Positions 1-17,490 of a stretch of 64,000 nt of DNA are shown here, piece by piece (positions within the stretch are counted from its first letter, which is position 1; every line of letters begins with the position of its first letter). The position numbers were made by a program, and so were the translations under genes. The stretch is from Aptenodytes patagonicus. Its lineage: Eukaryota > Chordata > Aves > Sphenisciformes > Spheniscidae. The stretch covers positions 68,452,437 through 68,516,436 of the forward strand of contig NC_134951.1 in the NCBI RefSeq assembly GCF_965638725.1, given 5' to 3'. The notes under the pieces are model-generated. The model had not been told where the DNA came from. It was given only the letters and a program-made list of their open reading frames with translations, and did not search any database.

Positions 1-1639
1 TGCAGGTGATCTGTCCACAAGCCCATGTTTGTGCACACTAGAGGTGAGGCTGAAACGGCTTTGAAAAGTTAAACTTTATTTACTGGACCTTCCCTGGCAC
101 CCCTGGGTTACTCTGCACTAGCAATAGTGTTCAGTGGCATTTCATAGAGGGAATGTGAATAGTAGTTTCTCCTGCTGACTTTAAGGGTAAACACTGGCAA
201 AGAAAATAAAACAATTTTTGTAGGCGCTTAGCCAAACTACTAAAACAACTGAGCAAGTATTTTATTTCAATTGCTACCTTAAGACTGTTTTCTCTGCAAG
301 GTCTTACTCCATTACATTCCTCTTGTGATAAATTACTGAACAGTTTAAAAAGCAGGCTGCGAAAAACAAAAGATGCACCTTGGTTCTTTGTGATACGAGC
401 TGTATGTTCTAGCTTGTTGTACTAAATTAATCATAAACATTATTCAATATTTAAATATTTAAAAGGGGAAAAGAGCAGGTGCCTGCCAAGAACAGGTGTT
501 ACGAATTTAGAGTTAAATAAAACGCACCAATCCTTTCCACATATTATTTCCATAATATATATCAGAAACCATACTCTGCACTAATACGTCCCCAGCTGTG
601 CAGAAGAAAAGTCTTTTGTCACGTGTTTTCTGATCTGGTCTCGTTTCTAGAATTCACTTCCCACTGTGGTTCACAAGGGTTCAGTTTTGCTGACCTTGAT
701 AGGATTCTGTAAATATCATGTTGCCGATCTTAGAATGATTGTAAACATCGTTACATTTACAATGAGTAGCTCAATGAGCACTTGCAAAAATAATTCAGCA
801 GGCTGCCCACGGACGAAGGATTTGTCCAAGGTTTATTTTGATTTATTTTAAAAGCACGTATGAAATTAATTGTTGTCTACTATTGAACATGCATGCAAGC
901 ATTTGAAGGAGTGGTGCCATTTTATCCAAGCTCTTTCTCAAGTCTATCAATGGGTCATTTGAGTCCTGTGAGAAAGGTTATTTATGATAAAATTAGTAAA
1001 ACGGTTTGGTAGATGGAATAATTTGATTATAATGTATTTTAACATGCGAACAAGCACTGTCCAAGCAAGACAATGGTTAGAGATGGAGATGAGCAATCAT
1101 CCTGCGCAAAAAGTCTTTTCGCTCCCTGCTTTCCTTCCACAACGTTTCCTTTAAGTGACTCACAGCCTTATCCTTCAGAAAAATCCTACTCTTTTTACAA
1201 CATGCCAGCATCTAAAAACATGGAAAATGTTTTGAAATAATTCTGAAGGAGAATGCATTATACACTAGTGGACCACCACTGCATTTCTCGCTAATCTTAG
1301 TTTTACATCCCTGACAGAGTCTGAGAAATTGTATTAGGTTTGGGACCATACCTGAAATACTGGGTGTGCTGGCAGAGCCAATGATAGGCTTCTTCCTTTT
1401 CCAGCGGGAGTATCAGGGTTATTAAAACAACTAAAGTACAGTTCCAAAGTGGTTTTTCCTTGGAGGATCTTAATGCATGTTGCAAGTATTTAAACCAAAT
1501 ATTTAAAGGAAGGCAAATGTAACTGTACAATAGCTTCTATATCTGTTGGAACACCTATAGAATATTAGCATGTTTTTATATAACTAAAAATTGTATAAGG
1601 AACGTCTTCTTCACTGGGACTGTAATGCAGTAACTGGAA
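1..1639. other. Gene-free AT-rich sequence
   Basis: No ORF, RNA gene or repeat that I recognise. In human, NHSL1 lies on this side of CCDC28A, but no NHSL1 exon is visible here. Confidence 0.6.
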
Positions 1640-1965
1640 CAAGTTACCTGCAGGGGTGGCGGAATCTCCATTCTTGAAGGTTTCGAGGCCTGGCCAGACA
1701 AGGCCACAGCTGACCTGATGTGGCAGTAGCCCTGCTCTGAGCCGGAGGTTGCACTGCAGGACATTTGTGCAGCCTTCGTCCCTGAAGGTTTTCAAGATAG
1801 GCTGGCTAAAGCCCTGGGCAACCTGGTCTGAGCACACAGTTGACCCTGCTTTGACTTGGAGACCTCATGATGTCCCTTTCAACCTGAAGTATCCTATGAT
1901 GCTATGACCTCAAGAGGTGCTTTCGAACCACTATTACTTCCATGATTCTGTGAATATGAAATCCA
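1640..1965 (+). repeat. Old CR1 LINE tails, stacked partial copies
   Basis: Diverged CR1 3'-end phrases occur in succession: GGAATCTCCATTCTTGAAGG near 1671, then CCTGAAGGTTTTCAAGATAG near 1781 with GACCTCATGATGTCCCTTTC after it and a TCCTATGATGCTATGA tail, then a third shorter AGAGGTGCTTTCGAACC..ATGATTCTGTGA piece. It does not code for anything intact. Confidence 0.7.
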
Positions 1966-2034
1966 GACTAACTAGTAGATGTGTTAATAATATTCTTTCA
2001 ACATAACTTTCCAGGCATATAAAGAAATCGGGGT

Positions 2035-2235
2035 TTTTTTTCTGGAGACGAGGCCACAGTGTACATCCTAGGGGTCCATCCGGGAGCTGGAGAGAGAGCT
2101 GGAGACCCCTTCAGCATAGCTCAGGCAGGGATTGAAGGCCCTGGGCTGAGCTGAAATGGGGCTCCTGGGCCCATGGGCAGTGGGGTGGAGGGGTCCCGAG
2201 TGGGACTGGTCAGGGCCATTCAGGCCCTAGAGGCC
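2035..2235. repeat. Unidentified GC-rich block, probable interspersed repeat
   Basis: A 200-bp GC-rich block in AT-rich surroundings, with GGGAGCTGGAGAGAGAGCTG and several GGGCC-type words. There is no open frame of note. It looks like an old transposon or LTR fragment, but I cannot name the family. A second, similar purine-rich block lies at 2515-2740. Confidence 0.3.
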
Positions 2236-2359
2236 TAGTTCTTGGGGTTACTGCCGTGTAACATTGCTATGTGCATAGAAACTGCATCTGAACCACAAAC
2301 CTGTTGCGGACTGGAAAATACTCTGAGGCAGCATCACGCATTTGCCAGCTTCTTACAGT

Positions 2360-2450
2360 TTTTTGCAGGCATCTGCAATTGGCTGCTTTGGAGTTAGGAC
2401 ACTGGGCTATATGGACCTTTGCTCTGACCAGCAGAGCTGCCTTTATAGTT
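2360..2450 (+). repeat. Old sauropsid CR1/SINE-type tail
   Basis: Contains ACTGGGCTATATGGACCTTT, GCTCTGACCAGCAGAGCTG and CTTTATA, close to the amniote phrase GATGGACCTTTGGTCTGACC plus CAGTATGGC..TTCTTATG known from CR1-type and related short elements. Diverged and truncated. Confidence 0.5.
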
Positions 2451-2740
2451 GGTGAAATTCGTCAAAGCTCCCATGATAGGAGAATCAGCTTTCATTCCTA
2501 GGGATCTCCTAGATCCTAGGGAGGTCATCTCAGTCTTTGAGGGACTATAAGAGCAAGGGGCCAGAGCAGGGCTGGAGAGGAGGACTGGAGATATACTTGG
2601 ACAAAGAGGAGGAACTGGGGCACGACTAGAGTAGATACCTCCAGAAGTGAGGAAGGCTGGAACAAAACTGACCAAGAAAGTCCCAGGAGGACATTAGCAA
2701 GGAGCTAAAGAGGTTGGCGTACAGTAGGAAACTGGGGCAA

Positions 2741-5700
2741 ACCGAAGGGAAAAGCTTTGAGCAGCCATCCTGCTTCAGAGGCAGGCTTACTTACGTGTAA
2801 CCGAAAAGATTCTGCTTTCCGAGTGATTCAGCAAGTCCCTTCTGTTCTCCCTTCTGCCCTCTCTCGTTACCACGTTGTGGGTGCCCGAATCACCCTACTG
2901 CTGGCCCGAGGAGGTGGTTTACTCAACATCCACATTCTGGCAAAAGATTTGTTTAGTTTTTAAGCAGGTCACATATTTAATGATTCGGTAGCTAACCAAG
3001 AGTCGATTTTTTGCAGCAAGCTGACACTGGATATACACATAATACCGGTGGAGGTTTTAAACTACTTGCTCTCACATGTAGTAATGCTGACTTCAATGGA
3101 CTGTTCATGTTAGAGATGCGGAAACTGATCAGTAATAATATAGAAGTCTAAATATTTATATATGCTTATATTCATTCACTGAAATAGCCAAATTGTAGTG
3201 TGTGTAGATATATAGATACAATATAAGTATACATGTTGACACATTTTCAGTGACATTTCTTGAGGGCATAGCTGTCATCATTCTGTAAAGCAGAACACAC
3301 ATGTACCTAACCCACATGATTCTACATCCATATTAATCCAGTGTTAATTAATTTTCTTTATACATCATTTCAACTTCACTGCACTGTTCTGCGCATTTAG
3401 CTGGATGATAAATACACGCACACCTTGCTACGCTGCTATTCATAAACCAGAAATAAGTACTTTACTTCATATGAACAGGTATCCCCCATATTACACTCTT
3501 TTTTGGAAGGTGAACCTACAGCAATGTCATGCTTCCATCAGTACAGGGTGCCACCCTATGAAATATATCTGAGATTAATTATAGAAGCTAAAGAACAAGA
3601 TGCTTTAATCACTGTCTTGGAAGCCTTTAGAACCGACTCGCTATCTCATGTTAACTGAATGGAGTTTTCAAAAAGGAGAATCTGATTTTATTTGCATGCA
3701 TATCTCAATACAAAGTACAGACTAACTTCTTTGAAGTTCTTCTTCAAAGCAGCTTCAAAGGTGGGCCTCTAGTTTGTAAGGAGATATACATGTAAATAAA
3801 ATCAGATTCAATTAACTTTTTAATTTGCTTCTTTAACAATAACATTGTTCCCAGTAAAACACTGTTACCCTTGGAGCACTTCAGTCAACAAGTACGTACA
3901 ACTGCTACCACTGTAATGCTTGTTGGTGTTGTCAGAAAAAAGCCTTATAAAGGAAGAAAAAAGCATTTCCCAAACTGTGAATCATTATCACAATACAAAA
4001 TTATGCAAAAGCTCAGCTAAATGGAGATGATCCAAAACACACTTTTTTTTCCTGGTGAATATATGGTATCTTTATTTGATTCCAGGAAACAGTGTTATCT
4101 GAAATAGGATTTGTAGTATCAAATCAAGACCACACTACTACCTTTGATTCTTTGCTCTTAACTTACTATTATCTGTTACAAGAAATTAATTATTCACTAT
4201 AAAATTACTTTCACTATGAAAACATACATGAAGTCTGATGCTTTCACAATTATCTGCCCTTGTAGGCTCTGCTAAATCAGACATAGAAGTAATAGAGACA
4301 TTTTAATAATGATTCTAATGTCGTGCAGTGTGCAGTGATAGCAAATGTACTTGGAGCAAAACACTGCCTGCGTGCTAAAATTGATTGTAGGTCTCTTCCG
4401 GGGTGTCCCAAGGAAATCGCACACTGTTTTTGTAAGAGTAACTAAGTCAATGTACTTGATCCCTCATACTGAGAGACTAAACTGAAGCAGGGTTGACTGT
4501 GGAATCCAACTGCTTTCTGAATATAAAAGTAATTTTATTTTAAAAATGCTTATATTAGTGATGGAAAGATTTTCCCTTTACTTAAAAACAGCCCATAAGA
4601 CCTGCTATTTCAACTGCTTTGGTAGAAACAAAGGATACCTAGTCACCTTCTGTCCCAACTGTCAAACCTCTTCACTTTATTCTGCACGCACAGAACACCA
4701 TTAATCACAGGGGAAAAACAAACCACACCTCTAAATACAAACTGCAAGGTGGGTACATCTACTTGCTTATATAGTGTGTGAGAAATGAGCTGAAGGAACA
4801 CAAACATTTCCAGAATTACCCTGCAGAAGCAGTATTTATCTCATACAAATCTCCCAAATAGCTACAGAAATCTGTCTGTAAATCTTGCTTTTTCCAGTTT
4901 TTGTAGCCCCCCCGTGTATGTACATATATGTACGTGTGTAAATGAGGATTCTACTTGGGCAGCCCTATGGCTGAGAATTTGTGACTGGCTTACAGCCTGT
5001 GTGAATTTTGCTAGCTCTTGTTTGCCTGTAACGCGTGCCAAACTAAATATCAGAAGCCTTTTGTATTAAAGAATCAAAAAGATGGTAAACAACTGTTTCT
5101 GCTTCTCTACCTTTCCCTGAAGTCTTGTACCACCACCTTTCTGTTTAATGTATCTCCAATGTTACAGAGTTTTCTTTCTTCTCACTTGTGCCGTTTTTCC
5201 TATGGGACTTATAGGTTACATGTAAACACCCTTAGATTGTTTATTCCCCTGAGTGAACTGTCAGTGTATCAGTGATAGCCTCCGGTACAGAGCTCTTGCA
5301 ACAAAACTGTTCCTAATGTGTCAGAACTGATCCAGCTCCTCAGACCCAAGCTGTGTCCTGCTGCAAGGAATTACACTGCAGAACGACCTTCAGTGGACAT
5401 TTGGTCCCTGTCCTTCATCTGAGAGTCATTGCAAATGCAATCTCCCTTTGACAGCACCCCTTTTTGGACTCACAGCAGCCACTGAGTCTCACAACTGCAG
5501 TGTCCCACGGAGGTCTTGATGAGGCGCTGTTCTATCTAATAGCCCCGTGAGTCTAATTCAAGATCCATAAGAAGGTTCAGGATCAGGGTACAACTGGAGA
5601 ATCAGTTTTTTGGTATCATAAAAGGTCCAGACAGAGGTAGGGAGGCACCCTAGCTGCACACCTGCAGCATATCCCTGCCGAAACCAGGACACCATGCGAT

Positions 5701-6769
5701 AGCTTTGTATTGAGACATACCCTTGCAAACACCAGTAAAGCTTTTGGCCAATGTTTTCACTCTGGGTGATGCGGATTATACCACTCTTCACAGCTGGCAC
5801 GTAAGCAACGTCTGAGAGTTTTCATCAGAAAACATACAGTTATGAACATGTTTCTTAGGTAAAAACTGAAATCTCATTGCAAGTAGAAGAAATTCAAGTT
5901 GACAGACAAATTATAGAGATAGTTGAGAAGTTCAGCTCTCTAGGCAACAAACTACTGTCACATGGGGAAAAACGCCCCAAGCTACCAGCCATAGCTGGGA
6001 AAGATGTGCCAAGCATTCAAGTCCACAAAGCCATCAATGACAGGGAGCACTGAAGAGACAAGTGATGACCAGAAATGCAATTGTTTGAGTTCCTCTACAA
6101 GAGAGACAGCACTAGGAAATAGACTTGGGGGGGGGGGGGCTTAACTTATTAATTACTAAGGCTAGGTAGGCACGCCCTGCTAACGTTGCTTGCCTTGAAA
6201 ATTAAGTTCCTGCAAGCCAACTACTCAAGACCGGAATCAAGGTCGGAGAAGACAGAGAGCTGCATCAAACTAAACGTGGCAGCAGGGTCCTCCTCATTTA
6301 ACTTGGATCAATAACCCCCCGGGAACACCTGTCGCGGGGATGAAGCTGTACGACAGAAGAGCGGGTCCTCCTTGCTTATGAGCTGTTATCTACCCCTGCT
6401 ACTTCTGAACAGAGAGCTCGACAGCCGCGAAGGGAAAGGTGTGGAGCAGGCAGGGCTTGAAGAGCTCCGGAGCGCGAAGTGCTGCTGCCATCTGGAGTAC
6501 AGGGCCTGTCACTGACGAGAATCTGCCTCGCACCGAGCTGACGCTTCAGACCTACAAAAAAACGTTCACGTTGGAGCTTCTGTATCTCTGTAGGTGACAA
6601 AGACGACAGAGCTCCAAGTGTCCCACGGGGCATGACATGCACTACTGCCGAGGAGGCGACAAGCCCTTTTCTAACCATTCTGCTCTCCTTCCGTTTTTCA
6701 CTTTTTAGAGCTACGGAACGTGTTGTTTCACCGGCGTTTCTAGCACGGTCAGCGACGCCTCCGCGACGA
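2741..6769. other. Gene-free sequence left of the CpG island
   Basis: AT-rich up to about 5900, then rising in GC towards the island. Short ORFs (for example 5018-5275 + and 5558-5800 -) show no family resemblance. It contains the poly(G) run at 6127 and a GTACATATATGTAC palindrome near 4920. An antisense or divergent non-coding transcript is possible but not shown. Confidence 0.55.
6127..6139 (+). repeat. Poly(G) run, 13 nt
   Basis: Thirteen G in a row about 650 bp left of the CpG island. Similar runs elsewhere are 11 G at 48321-48331 and 12 C at 53959-53970. Lengths may be affected by sequencing error. Confidence 0.85.
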
Positions 6770-7159
6770 GCCTGACACGCATGTGCAAACTTGAGGCTCC
6801 AGGGCGGCGGTGCGGCCCGCAGCCACCCGCCGTGCCCCCAGCGGAGGGCTGCCGCCCCTGTGGAGCCACTGAGGGGAGAGGCGGCTGCCCGTCGCGGAAG
6901 CAGCTGTGCTAACAGAGACCCGCGCCCGCCCCGCCCCGCCCCGGCTGTCCCTCGGAGCGCTGCAGGAGCCGGCTGGCGGCACCACCCCTTTCAGCCGTTA
7001 ACGGCTGCTCCGGCTCCACCCGGCACGGCCCCGCCCCTGCAGGCGGGGGGGCGGGGAGAAGCTCGGCTCTCACGCGTGCGCAGGGAAGCGCTCGGCCCCT
7101 CCCAGCGCCGACCTGGGTGCCCCGTGCGCGGCCCGAGCCGGCCGCCCCTTGCCGCGGGG

Positions 7160-7177
7160 GATTCTGGGAATGGTAGT
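7160..7177 (-). promoter_or_regulatory. ZNF143/Staf (SBS-type) binding site
   Basis: Read on the - strand this is ACTACCATTCCCAGAATC, one base from the known promoter motif ACTACAATTCCCAGAATGC bound by ZNF143 (often with THAP11/HCFC1). It lies in the middle of the CpG island, where such sites usually sit within about 100 bp of the start site. Confidence 0.7.
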
Positions 7178-7220
7178 CGCCGTGCCCGCCAGGGGAGTGC
7201 CGCCGCCGGGAGGGGGCGGG

Positions 7221-7240
7221 ACTCCCACAATGCATCTCGC
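7221..7240 (+). promoter_or_regulatory. Second ZNF143/Staf-like site
   Basis: CTCCCACAATGCATCTCG resembles the zinc-finger core of the Staf consensus (YACCCRNMATSCMYYRCR) with two mismatches. It is in opposite orientation to, and about 45 bp from, the first site. A GC box directly precedes it (GGGGGCGGG, 7212-7220). Confidence 0.55.
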
Positions 7241-7753
7241 AGGGCGGGCCGGGCCGCTCCGCCCCAAATCGCAGCCGCGTGACCTGCGCGCCGGGCTGAG
7301 CCGGCCGCTTCCCTGGGGGAGGGGTGAGGGCCGGCGAGGCCGGGGGTCCGCGCGCGGCTCCGGGGGCGGGGCCTCCCCACAGGTAGCGGGCGGCCGGGGG
7401 CGGGGCCTGCGCTTCGGCGGCCGTTTAACGTTCGCCGGGGGGTGGAAAGGGTGGCGGTTGGTGAGGGGCTGGGGGGAGGGTGGTCGTGCGTGACAAGCGT
7501 GACAGGCAGCGTGACGGGTCTCCGTACTAATAAAATGACGGCATATAGTAGGGGCTGTCTGTGCCTGAGGGCAGGCGTCGTTACTCCGGGAGGTGGCGGC
7601 GGTGGGTCCGGAGAGGACCGCGGTGTGGAGGCGGCCCTCAGTGGGTGGGCGATGGCGCCTTGGGGTTTGCATCGCGGTGCCGACAGTACCCTCTGCCGCT
7701 TCCGTGGGACGGTGGATTTCAGAGGCGGCGTTTCCCCGGGCGAGGACGTTACT

Positions 7754-7844
7754 CGGTAGCACCCAATAATAGCATCTACAATAGCAGCAATATAGCGTGT
7801 ATATTATTGGGTAGCACCCATAAATAGCATATAAATAGCAATAG
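7754..7844. repeat. Diverged tandem duplication with inverted segment
   Basis: GGTAGCACCCAATAATAGCA at about 7755 recurs as GGTAGCACCCATAAATAGCA at about 7809. ACCCAATAATA and TATTATTGGGT form an inverted pair between them. Lies at the 3' edge of the CpG island, before the first CCDC28A coding exon. Confidence 0.8.
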
Positions 7845-8288
7845 TAACTGGGCATCAACTGAGGTTTGACAAGGCCTCTCCCTTTAGAGGAGGTTGTTTG
7901 GCAAGGATGTACCCACAGCATCCTCATGCCACCATCGTTTCTCCATATTTTGATTGGCGTGGATTTGAGTAGTCCCAGTGTTTTCTAGCAATAATCTAGC
8001 AATAATGGGGCGCAAAGCTTGAGATCATTCTGAGGTACCTGTCGGCTGAAGCTGACGCAGAAGAGTTTAATTCCTGCTTGTTTTTCTGTTCAGGCAGGCC
8101 TGGGCAGCTTCTCCTGAAAACTGGATTCTCTTGTTTGAAGAAATGAGTAACTGCTCATTTCCTGAAGAAACTATAAAGCTGTATTTCCATGCACTGTGAC
8201 CTGTTTTTTCCCTTGCTTTCATTGTAAATCCCAGTTTTAATGGATGTTTCTTACTTTTTTTCCTTCCCTTTGGAGGACAAGAAATTAG

Positions 8289-14291
<6,003 letters not shown>

Positions 14292-14770
14292 AAGAACAGC
14301 TTTGTCAATTTGGATTCTTTTGTTTTTTTCCTGACAGCGTAATCTGGAACAGCTGTTGGTTTTGGTTGTTTGGTGGTTTTTTTCTTTAATTTTGCACAGT
14401 GAAGACTCAGAGTGCAAATCCAGGCGTTTATTTTTTGCACATTCCTCTTCGAGCACTGCATTATGTCAGGACTCAGTATCTAGAGTTTTATGTAGGTTGT
14501 TGTGATACTATGCTTTTTATTATTGCCCTATTTAATAGAAAAATTGGGGAAACTTGGGAGTATGTTTCTTCTGCTCAGTGTTGTTCATATGGTTGAAAAT
14601 TATATGTATGTAAGTTCATTAGCATTTTTCCAATTTTTATGAAGGTAGTGATGATGATGCCTTTCTGATCAGCATGTAGACAATCTGCACACTATCTTTA
14701 GTGTTTTGTTGATCAGTGATGTCACAGATTAATTTATTGTTAATAAAACATTTTAAATATGACGTTTCAT
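14292..14770 (+). other. CCDC28A: CCDC28A 3' untranslated region (candidate extent)
   Basis: AT-rich sequence after the stop. AATAAA hexamers occur at 14742-14747 and 14970-14975, and a third at 16097-16102. The first, about 450 nt after the stop, is taken as the nearest plausible poly(A) signal; the second would give a UTR of about 700 nt. The end is an inference, and transcript data would decide it. Confidence 0.45.
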
Positions 14771-14975
14771 GTAGAGAAGTTGCTATCTGTTCAGCTGTGT
14801 TAAGAAAAGAATGAGTTCTTGCATGGTCAGAATATTTGCAGAGTTTACTTTTTCATTATTGTGCATAATTATAAAATGTCACTAAGTAAGAACTAGCATG
14901 CATGCTAGCAGTCCACATAATTTGATTAGGTATTGTGAAATTCCAAAGCTGGGTAAACAGTTACCGTTCAATAAA

Positions 14976-16904
14976 TCCAGTATATGCAATTTTGTAGTCA
15001 TTCCTATATTATAAATAGTCTGGTATTAATTGGTATCATCTTTGTGTTCACAGTCAGAGAAAAGACTCTGTATTAGTGTAAAATCAGGCTGGTTTTAGAT
15101 CCAAAATTTCTATCGTGGTCCATCAAACTATGCCTCTGGTTCTAGATTTATTTCATATTCCGTCTTTAGGAAATAGAGGCAGATTCTATATTGTATATAC
15201 TTAGTGCACAAGGAATGGAATCTTTATCCTTCTACTTGAGAGCAAAGTTTTCATCAGCCCAAAGTGGGCAGGGAACAAAAGATGCCTCCTGTTTGGCATC
15301 TTTGGAGGAGGTGCTTCTTCAGCCGCAAGCTGTAGTGGTGGATTCCGTTAGCTCCAGCTCCTTTCGGAATCACACGTAGCGCCATGTCTGCACTGTGCAG
15401 CTGGGGACAGAAAGATCATTTAAACACCACAGTGTGTCCTGGCTACCAATTCAGCCTCAAACACCATTATTCTCTGCCTCATCTGTCGGGCAAATCTCAA
15501 TGATTAACGAGGCAGTAGGGAGCCCAGTCGGGCTTTTCCTTTAGGATGTTCTTGTTCTTTACACGATTTTGTCTCCTCCGTTGTTGAGATTCTCTAGGAG
15601 TTTGCATGCTGGTAAAATTATCTCCAAGTCCCAGCCTGCTGCTGGGAATGTACCTGTGGTGTTTTGAAATCCAAAGTCTGCTTAGGAGAGAACCAGAATA
15701 CAAGATGCTCCTCACAAGATGAAGCCAAGTTGTTTTTTTCCTCCTCGCTCTAACCAATACTTGCACAATTATCCTTTTCTGCACAGTAACTTCTCCCTGT
15801 CAGCACTACGGCCTTGTTTCTGTGCAGACTTCTGCACATCAAGCAGAAGAGCAGCACGATTTAGCCTCATGCCTCAAGGTGTGTAAAGGTGCGATGCTAG
15901 TTACGGTGGCACGAGTCACTACTAGAGCTGCATTTATACAAGTAAAATGACATTCTGGGAGCTCACTTTGATTCAGGAGGAGAGCCGTACCCTCACTAGC
16001 CACTTGTTGCCAGTGCAGTATATTGCAGCACTGTAATGCATACTGGTCCCAAAACACACTTCTAACCAGTAGTTTTCATAATTTAAGCTACTCTACAATA
16101 AAGAGAATTCTTTTTCCTTTTGGGGCTCTGTCATCTAACTCTGCTTAGGCTTATGACTTCAAACACATCTCAAATGACACCTTACCAGATGTCTCGATCT
16201 CTAAATTTCTGTAGCAATTTATGCAAGTACGTAACATACAGGTATAATTCGAGATACAGACATAAGCAAATACCTTTCTTGAGCAGCTGTTTAGAATTAT
16301 ACAAGGATTAGCATCTTTTTCTTCAACCACCTTAAGCCCACAGGCAATCGCAAGTCATGAAGAATGCATTAATTGCAAATAATTAAGGAATTAAAATTAT
16401 CTTACCTCCTCCTGGATACACATTTGCGTCTTTTACACAATCCATTACTGGTGTATGCTCATGACCTTTTGGATTCATACAAGAAAATTTTGTAGCAAGA
16501 TCTTTGAGAGACTGAGCCTCTCTGTAGGTAGTAATAAACTAATCACATTTCTAGTGAAAAGAAAAAAATCCACTGTAACATATTTGTAGACAGTCTTTTG
16601 TAATTATAAAAGTACATAAGTGGCTGCATACAATGAGCTCCTTTTCTGTTACCTTGTTTTCTGAAGAGCTGTTTATGAGATAAAAGTGTGTTAACATTTA
16701 ATGTTTCCTGGCCTAAACTCACACTGATAAACGGATACGGTGTTTGAAAGAAGACGTTCTCTCCTGCATTGCTGATCTAGATTACATCACTCCAAGAGAC
16801 ATCTGTGAAACCTCAATGAACCAAAAAAGAAAGTAAAAATCAGGAAGAAAAGCTAATAGGAGAGGAAGGTGTCTTAGAGAAGAGGATTTGGAAGAGATGG
16901 GGAA
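14976..16904. other. Intergenic, nothing recognised
   Basis: AT-rich, with short random ORFs only. A 16-bp palindrome CTAGCATGCATGCTAG lies just left of it at 14893-14908. Confidence 0.55.
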
Positions 16905-17490
16905 GAGATGTGGCCAGCAGGTCGAGGGAGGTGATTCTGCCCCTCTCCTCTGCTCTGGTGAGACCCCACCTGGAGTACTGTGTCCAGCTCTGGAGCCCTC
17001 AGCATAAGAAAGACACGGACCTGTTGGAGCGGGTCCAGAGGAGGGTCACAAAAATGATCAGAGGGATGGAACACCTCTCCTATGAGGAAAGGCTGAGAGA
17101 GTTGGGGTTGTTCAGCCTGGAGAAGAGAAGGCTTTGGGGAGACCTTATTGCAGCCTCTCAGTACTTAAAGGGGGCTTATAAAAAAAGATGGCGGCAAACT
17201 TTTTAGCAGGGCCTGTTGCGACAGGACAAGGGGTAACGGTTTTAAACTAAAGGGGGGCAGATTTAGAGTAGATGGAAGAAATTTTTTACGCTGAGGGTGG
17301 TGAAGCACTGGCACAGGTTGCCCACCAGAGAGGTGGTGGATGCCCCATCCCTGGAAACATTCAAGGTCAGGTTGGACGGGGCCCTGAGCAACCCGATCTA
17401 GTTGAAGATGTCCCTGCCCACGGCAGGGGGGTTGGGCTAGATGACCTTTAGAGGTCCCTTCCAACCCAAACCGTTCTATGATTCTATGAG
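16905..17490 (+). mobile_element. 5'-truncated CR1 LINE
   Basis: About 585 bp of a chicken-repeat-1 retrotransposon. A 98-codon open stretch (16910-17206) is the C-terminus of its reverse transcriptase ([40 protein letters not shown]). Then comes the well-known 3' end (TCCCTGGAAACATTCAAGG, GGGCTAGATGACCTTTAGAG) and the tail TTCTATGATTCTATGAG. Little degeneration, so it is a relatively young insertion, dead on arrival through 5' truncation. It shows that the host is a bird or close sauropsid relative. Confidence 0.95.

Larger units (their letters stand above)
6770..7720. promoter_or_regulatory. CpG island, likely CCDC28A promoter and first exon region
   Basis: The only long GC- and CpG-rich stretch of the window, about 0.6-1.5 kb upstream of the first CCDC28A coding exon. 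It holds several GC boxes of Sp1 type (for example CCCGCCCCGCCCCGCCCC near 6925-6942, GGGGGCGGG at 7212-7220, 7362-7370 and 7396-7404), two ZNF143-type sites, and no TATA box at a sensible place. A non-coding or N-terminal first exon of CCDC28A should begin here. Possible donors are GTGAGG near 7324 and 7460 and CACAG|GTAGCG near 7382, but I cannot choose between them. The island could also drive an antisense transcript to the left. Confidence 0.8.

Noticed and set aside
2496-2522. CCTAGGGATCTCCTAGATCC-type near-palindrome
   Set aside because: Short and imperfect, inside a probable old repeat; not remarkable by itself.
7070-7927. 285-codon ORF on the - strand across the CpG island
   Set aside because: GC-rich DNA has few stop codons. 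The translation is low-complexity Arg/Pro/Ala, then a repeat-derived Tyr/Cys-rich stretch, with no domain. The ORFs at 6791-7282, 6991-7380, 7149-7493 and 7442-7759 are rejected for the same reason.
16910-17206. 98-codon ORF as a host gene
   Set aside because: It is the end of the CR1 reverse transcriptase, not a host protein.
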